Source: Tissierellales bacterium (GTDB lineage Bacteria > Bacillota > Clostridia > Tissierellales > Tissierellaceae). Taken from it: a stretch of 64,000 nucleotides of DNA. The position numbers and the translations under genes were made by a program. This document shows positions 53,926 through 62,432 of this stretch, piece by piece; within the stretch, counting starts at the first letter, position 1, and every line of letters begins with the position of its first letter. The stretch covers positions 62,001-126,000 of the forward strand of contig JACIXZ010000002.1 in the NCBI GenBank assembly GCA_014360205.1. The letters run 5' to 3'. The notes beneath the pieces were generated by a model. That model worked only from the letters and a program-made list of their open reading frames with translations, did not search any database and was not told the origin of the DNA.

Positions 53926-54500
53926 TGAGAGATCTAAATTTTTTTGAACCTTATATTGAAAAGAAGCAAACCAGGATAACATTTACCAATATTTTATATG
54001 CTTTAATAATAATTTCTTTGGTGGTAGTTGTTACATTAGGAGTTTATAATCAAACAAAAATATCTAACCTTAATAAAGAAATCAAATTTAGAGAAGATAT
54101 TGTCAACGATCCACAAACTGTTGCTAAAGTAGAAGAAATAAAAAAATTTGATGATGAAGTAAAACAATTTAAAGTTGAAGTTGATAAGATTATATCACTT
54201 GACAAAAGTATTGTAGAAAATGAAATAATCTCGACTGATCTTTTCAAAGAAATCAGTAAAAGGCTGCCAGATGATGTTTTTATTTCAAATATCCAAGCTT
54301 CTAATAACAGCATCAATATATCGGGTTTTTCAATGGATAGATATTCAATTGCAGAATTTCAAAAAGGGTTAGAAACTATTGATATAATCGACAGCACATT
54401 TGTGCCATCTATTAACAAAGTAGATTCATATTATACATTTAGTGTAAATATTGGAATAAGGGAGGTGCAGGAAGATGGAGAAGAAACCGAAGAGCAATAA
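53925..54500 (+). CDS. pilN: Pilus alignment protein PilN
   Basis: This 191-residue bitopic protein starts RDLNFFEPYIEKK, which matches the PilN N-terminal peptide that docks on PilM (usually IN LLP), then has a membrane helix (about 22-41) and an extracytoplasmic coiled coil plus a ferredoxin-like domain (ISKRLPDDVFISNIQ...). It links the cytoplasmic ring to PilO. It overlaps pilO by 26 bases, so the two are coupled. Confidence 0.88.
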   Translation: MRDLNFFEPYIEKKQTRITFTNILYALIIISLVVVVTLGVYNQTKISNLNKEIKFREDIVNDPQTVAKVEEIKKFDDEVKQFKVEVDKIISLDKSIVENEIISTDLFKEISKRLPDDVFISNIQASNNSINISGFSMDRYSIAEFQKGLETIDIIDSTFVPSINKVDSYYTFSVNIGIREVQEDGEETEEQ

Positions 54501-55929
54501 GCGCAAGTCTCTATTAAATAGGCCTCTTACTAAAAATGAAAAGATATTATTGAGTTTATTAGGAATAGCTTTAATTGTTTTTTTAGGCAATTATTTCATT
54601 TTAGCACCTCAAGCAGCTAAGATATCAGAATTAGAAACTAAAAAGACTGACCTAGATCTGCAGATAGAAGAAATAAACGAAATCATGAAAAAAGAATCGG
54701 ATATAAAAAAGGAATGGATTATGCTTGAAAGAGAGAGAAATGAAATTTTAAAAAACTATTTTCCTGCTCTTGACCAAGCTCAGATTATCTATTTGTTAAA
54801 TGATATGCTGCCATTTGAAAATGTAGAGATTTCTGACTATAGCTTCAGTCAACCTTCAATAGAAACTATTTCTGATACAGAAGTGAAAAAAATGGATGTA
54901 ACTGTGCCATTTAAAAGTAGCTACGAAGGGATGTTAGAACTAGTAAGTATAATAAAAGAAAGTCCAAGAAGAATGTCAATTCAAAATTTATCTATGGATA
55001 GATTAGATGACAAAGCCGTTACCGGAAACTTAAACTTTAAAGTATATAGTCTAGAGGGTTTAGTAGATGAAGATCCAAATGTTATATATGTTGACATTTA
55101 CGATGGTTATGAAAATAAAAATATCGTAAGTAGTTTTGAAGGGTTTAATAAATATTCAAGTGATGATTCAACAGGTACAGATGGTTCAGGTGGTGGGAAT
55201 GGTTCAGGCGGCGTCGGTGGTGGAGGCTCTGGAACTCCTGGAGATAGCGAAGTTGCTGTAGAAATCAAAGGAGATATTATAAATGACTTTGAAGTAAAAA
55301 ATTATTTCTTTATACCATCACATGAATATACTTATGGAAATGTTATGCCTAGCACCATAAAGAAATCAGGCAAATATTCAGCTAGACTTGAGTACAACAT
55401 AATAGCACTCGAAGATGAAAATCGAGTCTATGTTGATATAACTAATCAAAAAATACAATTAAATCATTCTCCTGAAAGACTATCACTATGGGTATACTCT
55501 TTCGCCTACAGCCCTGGGGATATTGGGGTAAGAATAACTACAAACAATGGAGATGCAATGCACATTAAAATGCAGGAAGGTATTTCTTGGCTAGGTTGGA
55601 AAAACTTTAATATAGATTTACCAAAAGAACTATCCTTATATCCAATTAAAATAACTAGCATATATTACGAAGTGCCTAAGAATACTGATGATTTCGGTGT
55701 TATATTATTTGATAAATTAGAAATATTTTACCCTCATCACTTTGAAAACGAAGGACAAGAAATAAGTGAATATTTCTTCTATAAAGTAGTTACAGGGGAT
55801 ACTATAACCGATATATCAAGGAGATTTTACGGGACTACTGATTACAAAGATGAGATCATGAAAAATAACAACATTTCAACAGGGGACATACTTGTTCCTG
55901 GAAGAATTTTAGTATTGAAAAAGAGATAG
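54475..55929 (+). CDS. pilO: PilO fused to a carbohydrate-binding-like domain and LysM
   Basis: This 484-residue protein is more than twice the normal PilO length (about 200). Residues 1-195 are PilO: a membrane helix at about 24-44, a coiled coil (52-95) and a ferredoxin-like domain. A serine/glycine linker follows (229-257), then a beta-sandwich domain (262-421) with LSLWVYSFAYSPGDIGVRIT, WLGWKNFNIDLP and LFDKLEIFYP, like galactose-binding-like modules of cell-wall enzymes. The last 50 residues (435-483, YKVVTGDTITDISRRFYG) are a LysM domain. It could fix the pilus machine to peptidoglycan. The start has GGAGGTG upstream. Confidence 0.88.
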   Translation: MEKKPKSNKRKSLLNRPLTKNEKILLSLLGIALIVFLGNYFILAPQAAKISELETKKTDLDLQIEEINEIMKKESDIKKEWIMLERERNEILKNYFPALDQAQIIYLLNDMLPFENVEISDYSFSQPSIETISDTEVKKMDVTVPFKSSYEGMLELVSIIKESPRRMSIQNLSMDRLDDKAVTGNLNFKVYSLEGLVDEDPNVIYVDIYDGYENKNIVSSFEGFNKYSSDDSTGTDGSGGGNGSGGVGGGGSGTPGDSEVAVEIKGDIINDFEVKNYFFIPSHEYTYGNVMPSTIKKSGKYSARLEYNIIALEDENRVYVDITNQKIQLNHSPERLSLWVYSFAYSPGDIGVRITTNNGDAMHIKMQEGISWLGWKNFNIDLPKELSLYPIKITSIYYEVPKNTDDFGVILFDKLEIFYPHHFENEGQEISEYFFYKVVTGDTITDISRRFYGTTDYKDEIMKNNNISTGDILVPGRILVLKKR

Positions 55930-55939
55930 GGGGATAAGG

Positions 55940-57616
55940 ATGAAGAGGAAAAAGCTTTTTATATTATCAATAACAATACTCCTCCTGACTTTTTCAGGAG
56001 TTGTATATGCTGCATATAGTCCCGACTATGATGCTGGCTATACAGTAGGAAGGGAATACTATGCTAAATATGGAACTGCATTAAATGCAGAAAATGCACT
56101 TACTATTCATGCACTAAATGGATATGATGGATATATTCCAAAAGATGCTACAAATGGGTGGAGAGATTATAGTGAAGGTTTTAAGGCAGGATACAATGAT
56201 GCTTTAAATGGCGTATCCCCTTCAGTAAACTATGCTGATTCACTTGGCAATGCCGAAGGATCACGCTTTGGAGCAAGGGACTATTATATCGGAGTCAGCA
56301 GCAATTGGCTATACAGGCTTCCATCAGACTCTGAAATAGTTAACAAATATAATCTTACACTCATGAATGCTGAATATAGAATTAAATTTTTAGATTCATT
56401 TAAAGCAGCATTTGAAAAGGGATATGTAGATGCCTATGAAAAGGCTTTGATAGAACCAGTTAGAAATAGTATGTCTCAAGGCCTAGCAAATGGAAACAGC
56501 GTAGGTAGTGCTATGGGAAAAACATTTGCAGAAAAAGATTATATTATGAAGAATAATATTAATTTTAAAAGAGATATTCCTACTGAAGAAGAAATCATAA
56601 AAATGTTTAATTTGACGAAAGATACTAAAGAATATAGAGATGCCTTTATTCAAGGTTTTTTAGCTAGTTATGAAGTATCATATAATCAAACTTATAGATC
56701 TCTTGCAGCAAGTGAAGCACAAAATAGAACTGTTTCAAAGATCATTGGCATATCAGGAGATACAATTTCACATAACAATGGGGTTACAGTAACCATTCCA
56801 AGTGGTGTTTTTTACAAAGATGTTTATGTTAGCATTGAAAACCAATATACTGAATATTTCAACAATCAAGGCATGATACTGGTTTCTGATATTTTTAAAA
56901 TAAAGCTTGACAATCCTTCTATTAGTTTGGATAATGATCAAACTATAGACATAGAATTTCCATACTATGGGAAATCAACTAATGTAGGGATATATAAACT
57001 CGTAAATGAAAAATGGTATTACTTGCCAACTATAATTTCTGAAGGTAAAATCAAGGCATCTGTAATGCCGAGCACTATAACAAACAAAGAAAGCATTTAT
57101 GCAGCTTTTATCGATAATGGGCAAAGAACATTAATAGACACAAGAAATCATTGGGCTAAAGATGAAATCAACACTATGGTCAGAAGAAATGTTATATTAG
57201 GATATCCTGACGGAACATTTAGACCAGAAGATAAGATAACACGTGCAGAATTTTTGATTTTACTAAGCAGAATAGAAAATTGGACATTACCTAATTATGT
57301 TGCTAATGCTACCTATTTTAAAGATTATAAAACTTTTGAGAATTACGATAGAATAATTAGCTATTCTCTATCTATGGGATATATTAAAGGTTATCCTGAC
57401 AGGACTTTTAGACCTAACAATAATATTTCATATAAAGAAGTTGAATTAATTATACAAAGAGTGACTAAAAATCCTTCATTCGGGTGGACTGACGTTGCTA
57501 CAAACTTGATGTATGACAAAACAGTGAGATCTAAGAGTTTTGATGATATGAATAATAAAATAACAAGAGCAGAAGCAGCATATATGCTATATTATCTTAA
57601 TGAGTGGAGATATTAG
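55940..57616 (+). CDS. Secreted SLH-domain protein of the pilus operon
   Basis: This 558-residue protein has a signal peptide (about 1-24), a Gly/Tyr-rich segment (25-95), and two copies of a ~70-residue unit at 101-170 and 184-252. These share the pattern PxxxEI...NLT...EYR...F...F...Y...Y. A beta domain (about 275-390, ZU5-like in outline) comes next, then three SLH repeats (399-449, 459-510, 515-556) with GYPDGTFRPEDKITRAEF and GYPDRTFRPNNNIS. SLH repeats bind pyruvylated wall polymers, so it should sit in the S-layer zone. It lies between pilO and the minor pilins; the function is unknown. Confidence 0.85.
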   Translation: MKRKKLFILSITILLLTFSGVVYAAYSPDYDAGYTVGREYYAKYGTALNAENALTIHALNGYDGYIPKDATNGWRDYSEGFKAGYNDALNGVSPSVNYADSLGNAEGSRFGARDYYIGVSSNWLYRLPSDSEIVNKYNLTLMNAEYRIKFLDSFKAAFEKGYVDAYEKALIEPVRNSMSQGLANGNSVGSAMGKTFAEKDYIMKNNINFKRDIPTEEEIIKMFNLTKDTKEYRDAFIQGFLASYEVSYNQTYRSLAASEAQNRTVSKIIGISGDTISHNNGVTVTIPSGVFYKDVYVSIENQYTEYFNNQGMILVSDIFKIKLDNPSISLDNDQTIDIEFPYYGKSTNVGIYKLVNEKWYYLPTIISEGKIKASVMPSTITNKESIYAAFIDNGQRTLIDTRNHWAKDEINTMVRRNVILGYPDGTFRPEDKITRAEFLILLSRIENWTLPNYVANATYFKDYKTFENYDRIISYSLSMGYIKGYPDRTFRPNNNISYKEVELIIQRVTKNPSFGWTDVATNLMYDKTVRSKSFDDMNNKITRAEAAYMLYYLNEWRY

Positions 57617-58074
57617 TGAATGAAAGAAAGGGCTACACACTTATTGAGTTAATTACGGTGTTAGCCCTTATTTCTATCCTGATTATGGTAAGCATTCCCA
57701 ATTCATATATTTTGGTAAGACATAGAGAATACAATGAAATAAAGCAATTTGAAAAGGACTTAAAGTTTGCTAGAGCAAAAGCTATGGTAGAAAATTCACC
57801 TGTCGAATTCATGGTAGATGTTCAACAAAACAAATATAAAATAGTTCAAAATAATAAAGTTATAAAAGAGTATATTTTTAAAAATGGAGTACAATTACAA
57901 TCTATAACTATATCCGACAATAAATCATCACAAAATTGGAGTAGTATAGTTTTTAAGACGACTGGAGCACCTTCTAGTGCAGGCACTATAAATTTTAATA
58001 CTAAAAATTTTGGAAACTATAGTATTACTATCGAGGTAGCAACAGGTAGGATTAATACATATATTAATAGGTGA
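57616..58074 (+). CDS. Minor pilin, GspH/FimT-like
   Basis: This 152-residue prepilin has a 6-residue leader, cleavage at G6/Y7 and E11 at +5 (YTLIELITVLALISILIMVSIP). KFARAKAMVENSPVEFMVD and the following FKTTGAPSSAGTINF match the GspH/FimT beta domain. It is the first of four minor pilins in the order H, I, J, K. The start is GTG at 57616, which shares one base with the SLH stop; GTGGAG is the ribosome-binding site. Confidence 0.88.
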   Translation: MNERKGYTLIELITVLALISILIMVSIPNSYILVRHREYNEIKQFEKDLKFARAKAMVENSPVEFMVDVQQNKYKIVQNNKVIKEYIFKNGVQLQSITISDNKSSQNWSSIVFKTTGAPSSAGTINFNTKNFGNYSITIEVATGRINTYINR

Positions 58075-58078
58075 AATT

Positions 58079-58459
58079 ATGATAAAAAAAGGATTTGTAC
58101 TGATAGAAATCTTAATAGGGATAGCTATTTTGGGGTTAGTAAGTGTGACAAGTTTTAATTTATTAAAAATTAGCTTTACCAATAACGATTTAGTTGAATC
58201 TAGAACAAAGATAATTTACTTATGCCAAAATATAGTAGAAGAGCTAAAATCAGATTCGATTGAAAATGAATTAATATTTGATGAAGTAGTTAATTTAGGA
58301 TCATATGTATATACAAATGATGATATAAAAAACGAATATGTATGTGAGATAAAATTTAACAAGCTAGATAGGAAGTTACTGTTCTATACATGTACTTTAA
58401 AAAGCATAACAAACCCAAAACTGGAGGTTTCATTTGAATGCTCGAGATTTATCAAATGA
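58079..58459 (+). CDS. Minor pilin, GspI/PilV-like
   Basis: This 126-residue prepilin has a 5-residue leader (MIKKG), cleavage at G5/F6 and E10 at +5 (FVLIEILIGIAILGLVSV). Its small size and place second in the group match GspI/PilV. It has three cysteines (in LCQNIVEEL, YVCEIKF and YTCTLK, with another near the end), which may form disulfides. It overlaps the next gene by 26 bases. Confidence 0.85.
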   Translation: MIKKGFVLIEILIGIAILGLVSVTSFNLLKISFTNNDLVESRTKIIYLCQNIVEELKSDSIENELIFDEVVNLGSYVYTNDDIKNEYVCEIKFNKLDRKLLFYTCTLKSITNPKLEVSFECSRFIK

Positions 58460-58979
58460 TGGATTTACTTTAATTGAATTAATTATTTCAATATCGATAA
58501 TTTCAGTAATTATCGTTGGAATATACAACATCATATTTATTTCCACAAAGTCGATGAATTTAGTTGATGAAAAAGACGAATATTTGGTTAGTGGAATATA
58601 TGTGATAGAATATATTTCGGATGAGATTAGAAGTGCAGACCTTATACTGCCTTCATCAATGATTAAAAATTTAGATAAGATGTATCCATATAATTTAAAA
58701 TTCGTTATTTTAAACATAAATGAAGGAAATTATGATTATGTCACTTATTATTACACTGGTAAAGAGATTGTGAGGTTAAATTGCAAATTATCAAATGCAA
58801 ATCTTCCCGAAATATCAAATTTCAATGGATATAATAAGCTTGATATAGGTATTAGCAACATATGGAATACAGGTCTAGAATTAAATAATAATATGATTTA
58901 TTTAGATTTTACTTTTGAAGGGACTCATTCTTTAAGGATTAAAAGTGGGATTAATATAGAAAATAAAATAATTAAATGA
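58434..58979 (+). CDS. Minor pilin, GspJ/PilW-like
   Basis: This 181-residue prepilin has a 10-residue leader, cleavage at G10/F11 and E15 at +5 (FTLIELIISISIISVIIVGIY). EKDEYLVSGIYVIEYISDEIRSADLI is like GspJ/PilW. The start is TTG at 58434, 6 bases after GGAGG; the nearby ATG at 58438 is out of frame. It is third in the minor pilin group. Confidence 0.85.
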   Translation: MNARDLSNDGFTLIELIISISIISVIIVGIYNIIFISTKSMNLVDEKDEYLVSGIYVIEYISDEIRSADLILPSSMIKNLDKMYPYNLKFVILNINEGNYDYVTYYYTGKEIVRLNCKLSNANLPEISNFNGYNKLDIGISNIWNTGLELNNNMIYLDFTFEGTHSLRIKSGINIENKIIK

Positions 58980-58986
58980 GGATAAT

Positions 58987-59982
58987 ATGAGAAAAGGTTC
59001 CATAACTGTATTTGCTTTAATAACAATGTTAATCGTATTTTCAATTTGCTTATATTTATCATATATAACCGTAATGGAAAATCATTTGCAAAACAACTTA
59101 AAATATAAGTTGCAAAACAATTATGATTTAGAGACCTCATTAAATTATATAGTTAATGATTTTAATGTAGTCGATAGTGATATAAACAAGTCAATCATTA
59201 AGTACTGCAATTCACCAACCATAAACAACAAGGATGTTATTTATGTTAAAAATAAAGATGAAAACGATGAGATAGCTGCTGATTTAGAATACAATTTAAA
59301 AGACAATAACACATATTTAAACATCTCAATTAATTCACCAAACTCTAATTTCAATGCTAAGTTAAAAGCAAGTGTTGATTTTGTAAATGAAGTATTTACA
59401 TATAACAAATTGCCGTATGTAAATAAATTAAGTTTTATAGAAAGACCTGATTTAGAAGATGAATTAGTAAGATTTTTTTCCTCTATTGATGATAGCTATA
59501 AAATTCCTCCATTAAAAAGCGGTATGAGTTCACTATCTTTATATCATAGTGAAGAAATTAAATTGAAAAGAATCAATGCTAATCAATACTGGGTTTATCG
59601 AAACGAAGCTATAGAAAATTATAGTATAATGACAAATGAAGTTTTCATCTATATAGAAAACAAAGCTAATTATGATAATGTTAAGTTGACGATTGATTCT
59701 AACAATAAATATGATTATTTAAAAGGCATCATATATGTAGAAGGAGATATTCATATAATCAATAATTTAAATTTTAATGGGATTATCATAATTAACGGAG
59801 GAGAAATCTATATAGACGAAGGCAAGAATGCTACTATCACTGGAAAGATTATCTCAAATAATGAATTTATACTTCCTGATGGATTGCAATTTAAATATTC
59901 ACCAGATATAATGAACAAATATGGGGTATATTTGCCAAATTATATTAAAAGTAAGATTAAAAATGTTAAAATAATCTATTGA
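58987..59982 (+). CDS. Large minor pilin-like protein, GspK/PilX position
   Basis: This 331-residue protein starts MRKGSITVFALITMLIVFSICLYL: a short basic leader ending in G4, then a hydrophobic helix with F rather than E at +5. Lack of E5 and large size are features of GspK, which caps the pseudopilus tip with GspI and GspJ; PilX is another possibility. The C-terminal end has a beta-solenoid-like stretch (GIIYVEGDIHIINNLNFNGIIIINGGEIYIDEG). It is last of the pilus genes and 11 bases before aroK. Confidence 0.72.
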   Translation: MRKGSITVFALITMLIVFSICLYLSYITVMENHLQNNLKYKLQNNYDLETSLNYIVNDFNVVDSDINKSIIKYCNSPTINNKDVIYVKNKDENDEIAADLEYNLKDNNTYLNISINSPNSNFNAKLKASVDFVNEVFTYNKLPYVNKLSFIERPDLEDELVRFFSSIDDSYKIPPLKSGMSSLSLYHSEEIKLKRINANQYWVYRNEAIENYSIMTNEVFIYIENKANYDNVKLTIDSNNKYDYLKGIIYVEGDIHIINNLNFNGIIIINGGEIYIDEGKNATITGKIISNNEFILPDGLQFKYSPDIMNKYGVYLPNYIKSKIKNVKIIY

Positions 59983-59993
59983 ATGGAGTTAAT

Positions 59994-60515
59994 ATGAAAC
60001 CAATTGTTTTAATAGGTATGAGCGGGGTAGGCAAGACATATATAGGCAAAAAAGTAGCAGAAGCTTTAAATTTTGATTTTTATGATACTGATGAACTTAT
60101 TATAAGAAAGAATAACGCTAGTATAGAATATTTATTTGAAACTTATGGTGAAAAATACTTTAGAGAAGAAGAAAAAAAAATATTAAAAGAAATTATCTAC
60201 AAAAATAGATGTGTCATTTCAACTGGAGGGGGTATCATATTAGATATAGAAAACATTGATTTAATCAAATCTAATGGAGTTATATTTTACCTATATGACA
60301 ATATTGAAAACATATCTAATAATTTGAAATTTAGCAATTATAAAAGACCTTTGTTAGACATAGATAATGATTTGCCAATGCAGCTTAAAGAAATGTTTTT
60401 TACTAGAGAGAAATTGTATTTGAGTGCATGTCATTATATTATAGATGTTTCTTCTAAGGATGAAATATCTATAATAAATGAGATAGCATACAATTATAAA
60501 ACATTTACTTGTTAG
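59994..60515 (+). CDS. aroK: Shikimate kinase
   Basis: This 173-residue P-loop kinase phosphorylates shikimate in chorismate biosynthesis. It has Walker A GMSGVGKT near 9-16, FYDTDELI as shikimate-binding aspartates, VISTGGGIILD, and LYDNIENI...YKRPLL as the lid segment. ATG 59994 is preceded by GGAG; a longer reading from 59979 overlaps the pilin gene. It may be read from the pilus operon, an odd pairing; other aro genes are not nearby. Confidence 0.93.
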   Translation: MKPIVLIGMSGVGKTYIGKKVAEALNFDFYDTDELIIRKNNASIEYLFETYGEKYFREEEKKILKEIIYKNRCVISTGGGIILDIENIDLIKSNGVIFYLYDNIENISNNLKFSNYKRPLLDIDNDLPMQLKEMFFTREKLYLSACHYIIDVSSKDEISIINEIAYNYKTFTC

Positions 60516-60537
60516 AGAAATGACTTACTGATATAAT
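60509..60537 (+). promoter_or_regulatory. Promoter of efp
   Basis: TTGTTA (60509-60514) and TATAAT (60532-60537) are separated by 17 bases, with an extended -10 (TGA). The -35 overlaps the aroK stop codon. Confidence 0.7.
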
Positions 60538-60580
60538 ATTTTAAGATATATTATATGATTTGAGATTAGGAGGGAATATT

Positions 60581-61138
60581 TTGATACAAGCAGGTGAATT
60601 TAGGAAAGGAGTAACTTTTGTTTGGGATGGGGATGTTTACCAAGTGGTTGATTTCCAACATGTTAAGCCAGGAAAAGGTGCTGCATTTGTTAGAACCAAG
60701 ATTAGAAATGTTATTTCAGGTGGTTTGAAAGAAGTTACGTTTAACCCAACAGAAAGATTCGAAAAGGCTGTTATAGAAACAAAAGAAATGCAATACTTAT
60801 ATTCAGATGGAGAGCTATATTATTTTATGGATAATGATACTTATGAGCAATTACCTCTAGATTTTACTGCTGTGGAAGAGGCAATCAAATATTTAAGAGA
60901 AAATGATACAGCCATTATAAGATTCTATCAAGGCAAAGCTTTTGAGGTTTTACCTCCAAACTTTGTAGAATTAAAAGTTATTGAGACTGAGCCTGGAGTT
61001 AAAGGGGACACAGCTCAAGGAGCTACAAAAAATGCAGTAGTAGAGACAGGGACAACTATAAGTGTACCATTATTTGTTAATGTTGGAGATGTCATAAAAA
61101 TCGACACTAGAACAGGTGAGTACTTATCAAGAGTATAG
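60581..61138 (+). CDS. efp: Translation elongation factor P
   Basis: This 185-residue protein relieves ribosome stalling at polyproline. It has the three EF-P domains, with [21 protein letters not shown] in domain I, where the tip of PGKGA carries the modifiable lysine, and [21 protein letters not shown] at the end. The start is TTG at 60581 with TTAGGAGGG 7 bases upstream; the resulting [12 protein letters not shown] matches the family. Confidence 0.96.
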   Translation: MIQAGEFRKGVTFVWDGDVYQVVDFQHVKPGKGAAFVRTKIRNVISGGLKEVTFNPTERFEKAVIETKEMQYLYSDGELYYFMDNDTYEQLPLDFTAVEEAIKYLRENDTAIIRFYQGKAFEVLPPNFVELKVIETEPGVKGDTAQGATKNAVVETGTTISVPLFVNVGDVIKIDTRTGEYLSRV

Positions 61139-61149
61139 GAGGGGTAAAT

Positions 61150-61518
61150 ATGGATTATTTAGCACAAAAGGTAGCTTACTTAAAAGGGCTTGCAGACGGT
61201 CTCGGAATTGATGAAAGCACTAAAGAGGGTAAACTTTTATTAAGCATTGTGGAAACATTAGAAGACTTTTCTGATGTAATCGGAGATTTGATTGATGATC
61301 ATTTGGATCTTGAAGAATATGTCAATTTCATTGATGAAGATTTGGCTGATGTAGAAGAAGACATTTATGGTGATGAATCTGACTATGAATTCGATGATGA
61401 TGAATTTGATTTTGATGAGTATGATGATGATCAAAGTCTAAGAGACGGAACTAATTGGAATAACGAAGACAATTATGGATTAGAAGAATATTTGGAAGAT
61501 GAGGAAGAAAAAGAATAA
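61150..61518 (+). CDS. Acidic CD1247-like protein
   Basis: This 122-residue protein has an N-terminal helical part (about 1-75, DYLAQKVAYLKGLADGLGIDESTKEGKLLLSIVETLEDF) that I recognise from clostridial CD1247-type proteins, followed by a very acidic D/E/Y tail. Such proteins are often encoded next to efp in Clostridia. Function is unknown. It lies 11 bases after efp with GGAGGGG upstream, so both are cotranscribed. Confidence 0.75.
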   Translation: MDYLAQKVAYLKGLADGLGIDESTKEGKLLLSIVETLEDFSDVIGDLIDDHLDLEEYVNFIDEDLADVEEDIYGDESDYEFDDDEFDFDEYDDDQSLRDGTNWNNEDNYGLEEYLEDEEEKE

Positions 61519-61530
61519 AATAATAATCAA

Positions 61531-61561
61531 TTTGAGCCTAAAGCTTAGCTTTAGGCTCAAA
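61531..61561 (+). other. 14-bp hairpin after the CD1247-like gene without a + strand T tract
   Basis: TTTGAGCCTAAAGC (61531-61544) pairs perfectly with 61548-61561 over a 3-base loop. It is followed by AAATG, not by T, so it is not a standard + strand terminator. On the minus strand it would be followed by T-rich sequence, but no minus gene ends here. Confidence 0.5.
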
Positions 61562-61575
61562 AAATGTAGATATGA

Positions 61576-61604
61576 TTGTAAACATAATATAGCTTTGATA
61601 TAAT
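61576..61604 (+). promoter_or_regulatory. Promoter of the Asp23-nusB genes
   Basis: TTGTAA (61576-61581) and TATAAT (61599-61604) are separated by 17 bases, and the -10 is extended by TGA. Confidence 0.75.
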
Positions 61605-61623
61605 TGAAAAAAGAGGTGATAAT

Positions 61624-62010
61624 ATGGCAAAGAATGAATATATTGAAGATGCAAACAACCCGAATATCAAAATATCAAAAGATGTTTTGACTGCTATAGC
61701 TTTAAAAGTTATAAATTCAATAGAAGGTGTTGAATTAACGAATCCAAGCTCTAGTTTTTCTGAATTGATTGGAAGGAAAAACAACCCTAGAGGCATCAAA
61801 GTAGATATTAAAGATAATGATTTATATATAGACATTTTCATTTCATTAAAATATGGTTCTAAAGTTAATGAGATAGCTTATGATGTACAAAGGAAAGTTA
61901 AAGAATCAATAGAAGTGATGACTGATTTAAATTTAAAAGAAATAAATGTTCATGTTGAAAACATAATTGCTACAGATGATGGACAGGATCATTTTGATGC
62001 CAATAATTAG
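61624..62010 (+). CDS. Asp23/Gls24 family envelope stress protein
   Basis: This 128-residue protein has the Asp23 pattern: ISKDVLTAIALKVINSIEGVELTNP at the start and LYIDIFISLKYGSKVNEIAYDVQRKVKESIEVMTDLNLKEINVHVENI in the second half. Members associate with the membrane and respond to envelope stress. It begins its own operon with nusB. GAGGTGA precedes the ATG. Confidence 0.9.
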   Translation: MAKNEYIEDANNPNIKISKDVLTAIALKVINSIEGVELTNPSSSFSELIGRKNNPRGIKVDIKDNDLYIDIFISLKYGSKVNEIAYDVQRKVKESIEVMTDLNLKEINVHVENIIATDDGQDHFDANN

Positions 62011-62021
62011 AAGGGATGACT

Positions 62022-62432
62022 ATGGGAAGAAAACAAACACGTGAAGCACTTATGCAAGTCGTTTATCAAATGGATTTAAATAAAAATTTTTCAAAGGAAG
62101 AGGTATCTAATTTTTTAAATAACTTTAGCTTAGCTGATTGTGAAGTCGATTACTTAGAAGAATCTGCTTATGGAATCATAGATAATTTAGATACTATTGA
62201 CAAATCTATTGAAGAATATACTGAAGGATGGAGTATCGAAAGATTACCAAGAGTTGATTTAGCAATATTAAGAGTTGCTTTTTACGAAATTGTCTATAGA
62301 GATGATATTCCTACTGAAGTGGCTATAAATGAGGCTATAGAAATAGCCAAGAAATACAGTGCTCCTGATGCATTTAAATATATTAATGGAGTATTAGGCA
62401 GTTTTGTAAGGGCTAATGAGATTTATGAATAA
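62022..62432 (+). CDS. nusB: Transcription antitermination factor NusB
   Basis: This 136-residue all-helical protein binds boxA with S10 during rRNA transcription. Family marks are GRKQTREALMQVVYQMDLN at the start, IERLPRVDLAILRVAFYEIVYRDDIPTEVAINEAIEIAKKY and FINGVLG-like KYINGVLGSF. ATG 62022 is preferred over ATG 62016 because AAGGG at 62011-62015 would touch the latter. It overlaps the next gene. Confidence 0.95.
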   Translation: MGRKQTREALMQVVYQMDLNKNFSKEEVSNFLNNFSLADCEVDYLEESAYGIIDNLDTIDKSIEEYTEGWSIERLPRVDLAILRVAFYEIVYRDDIPTEVAINEAIEIAKKYSAPDAFKYINGVLGSFVRANEIYE

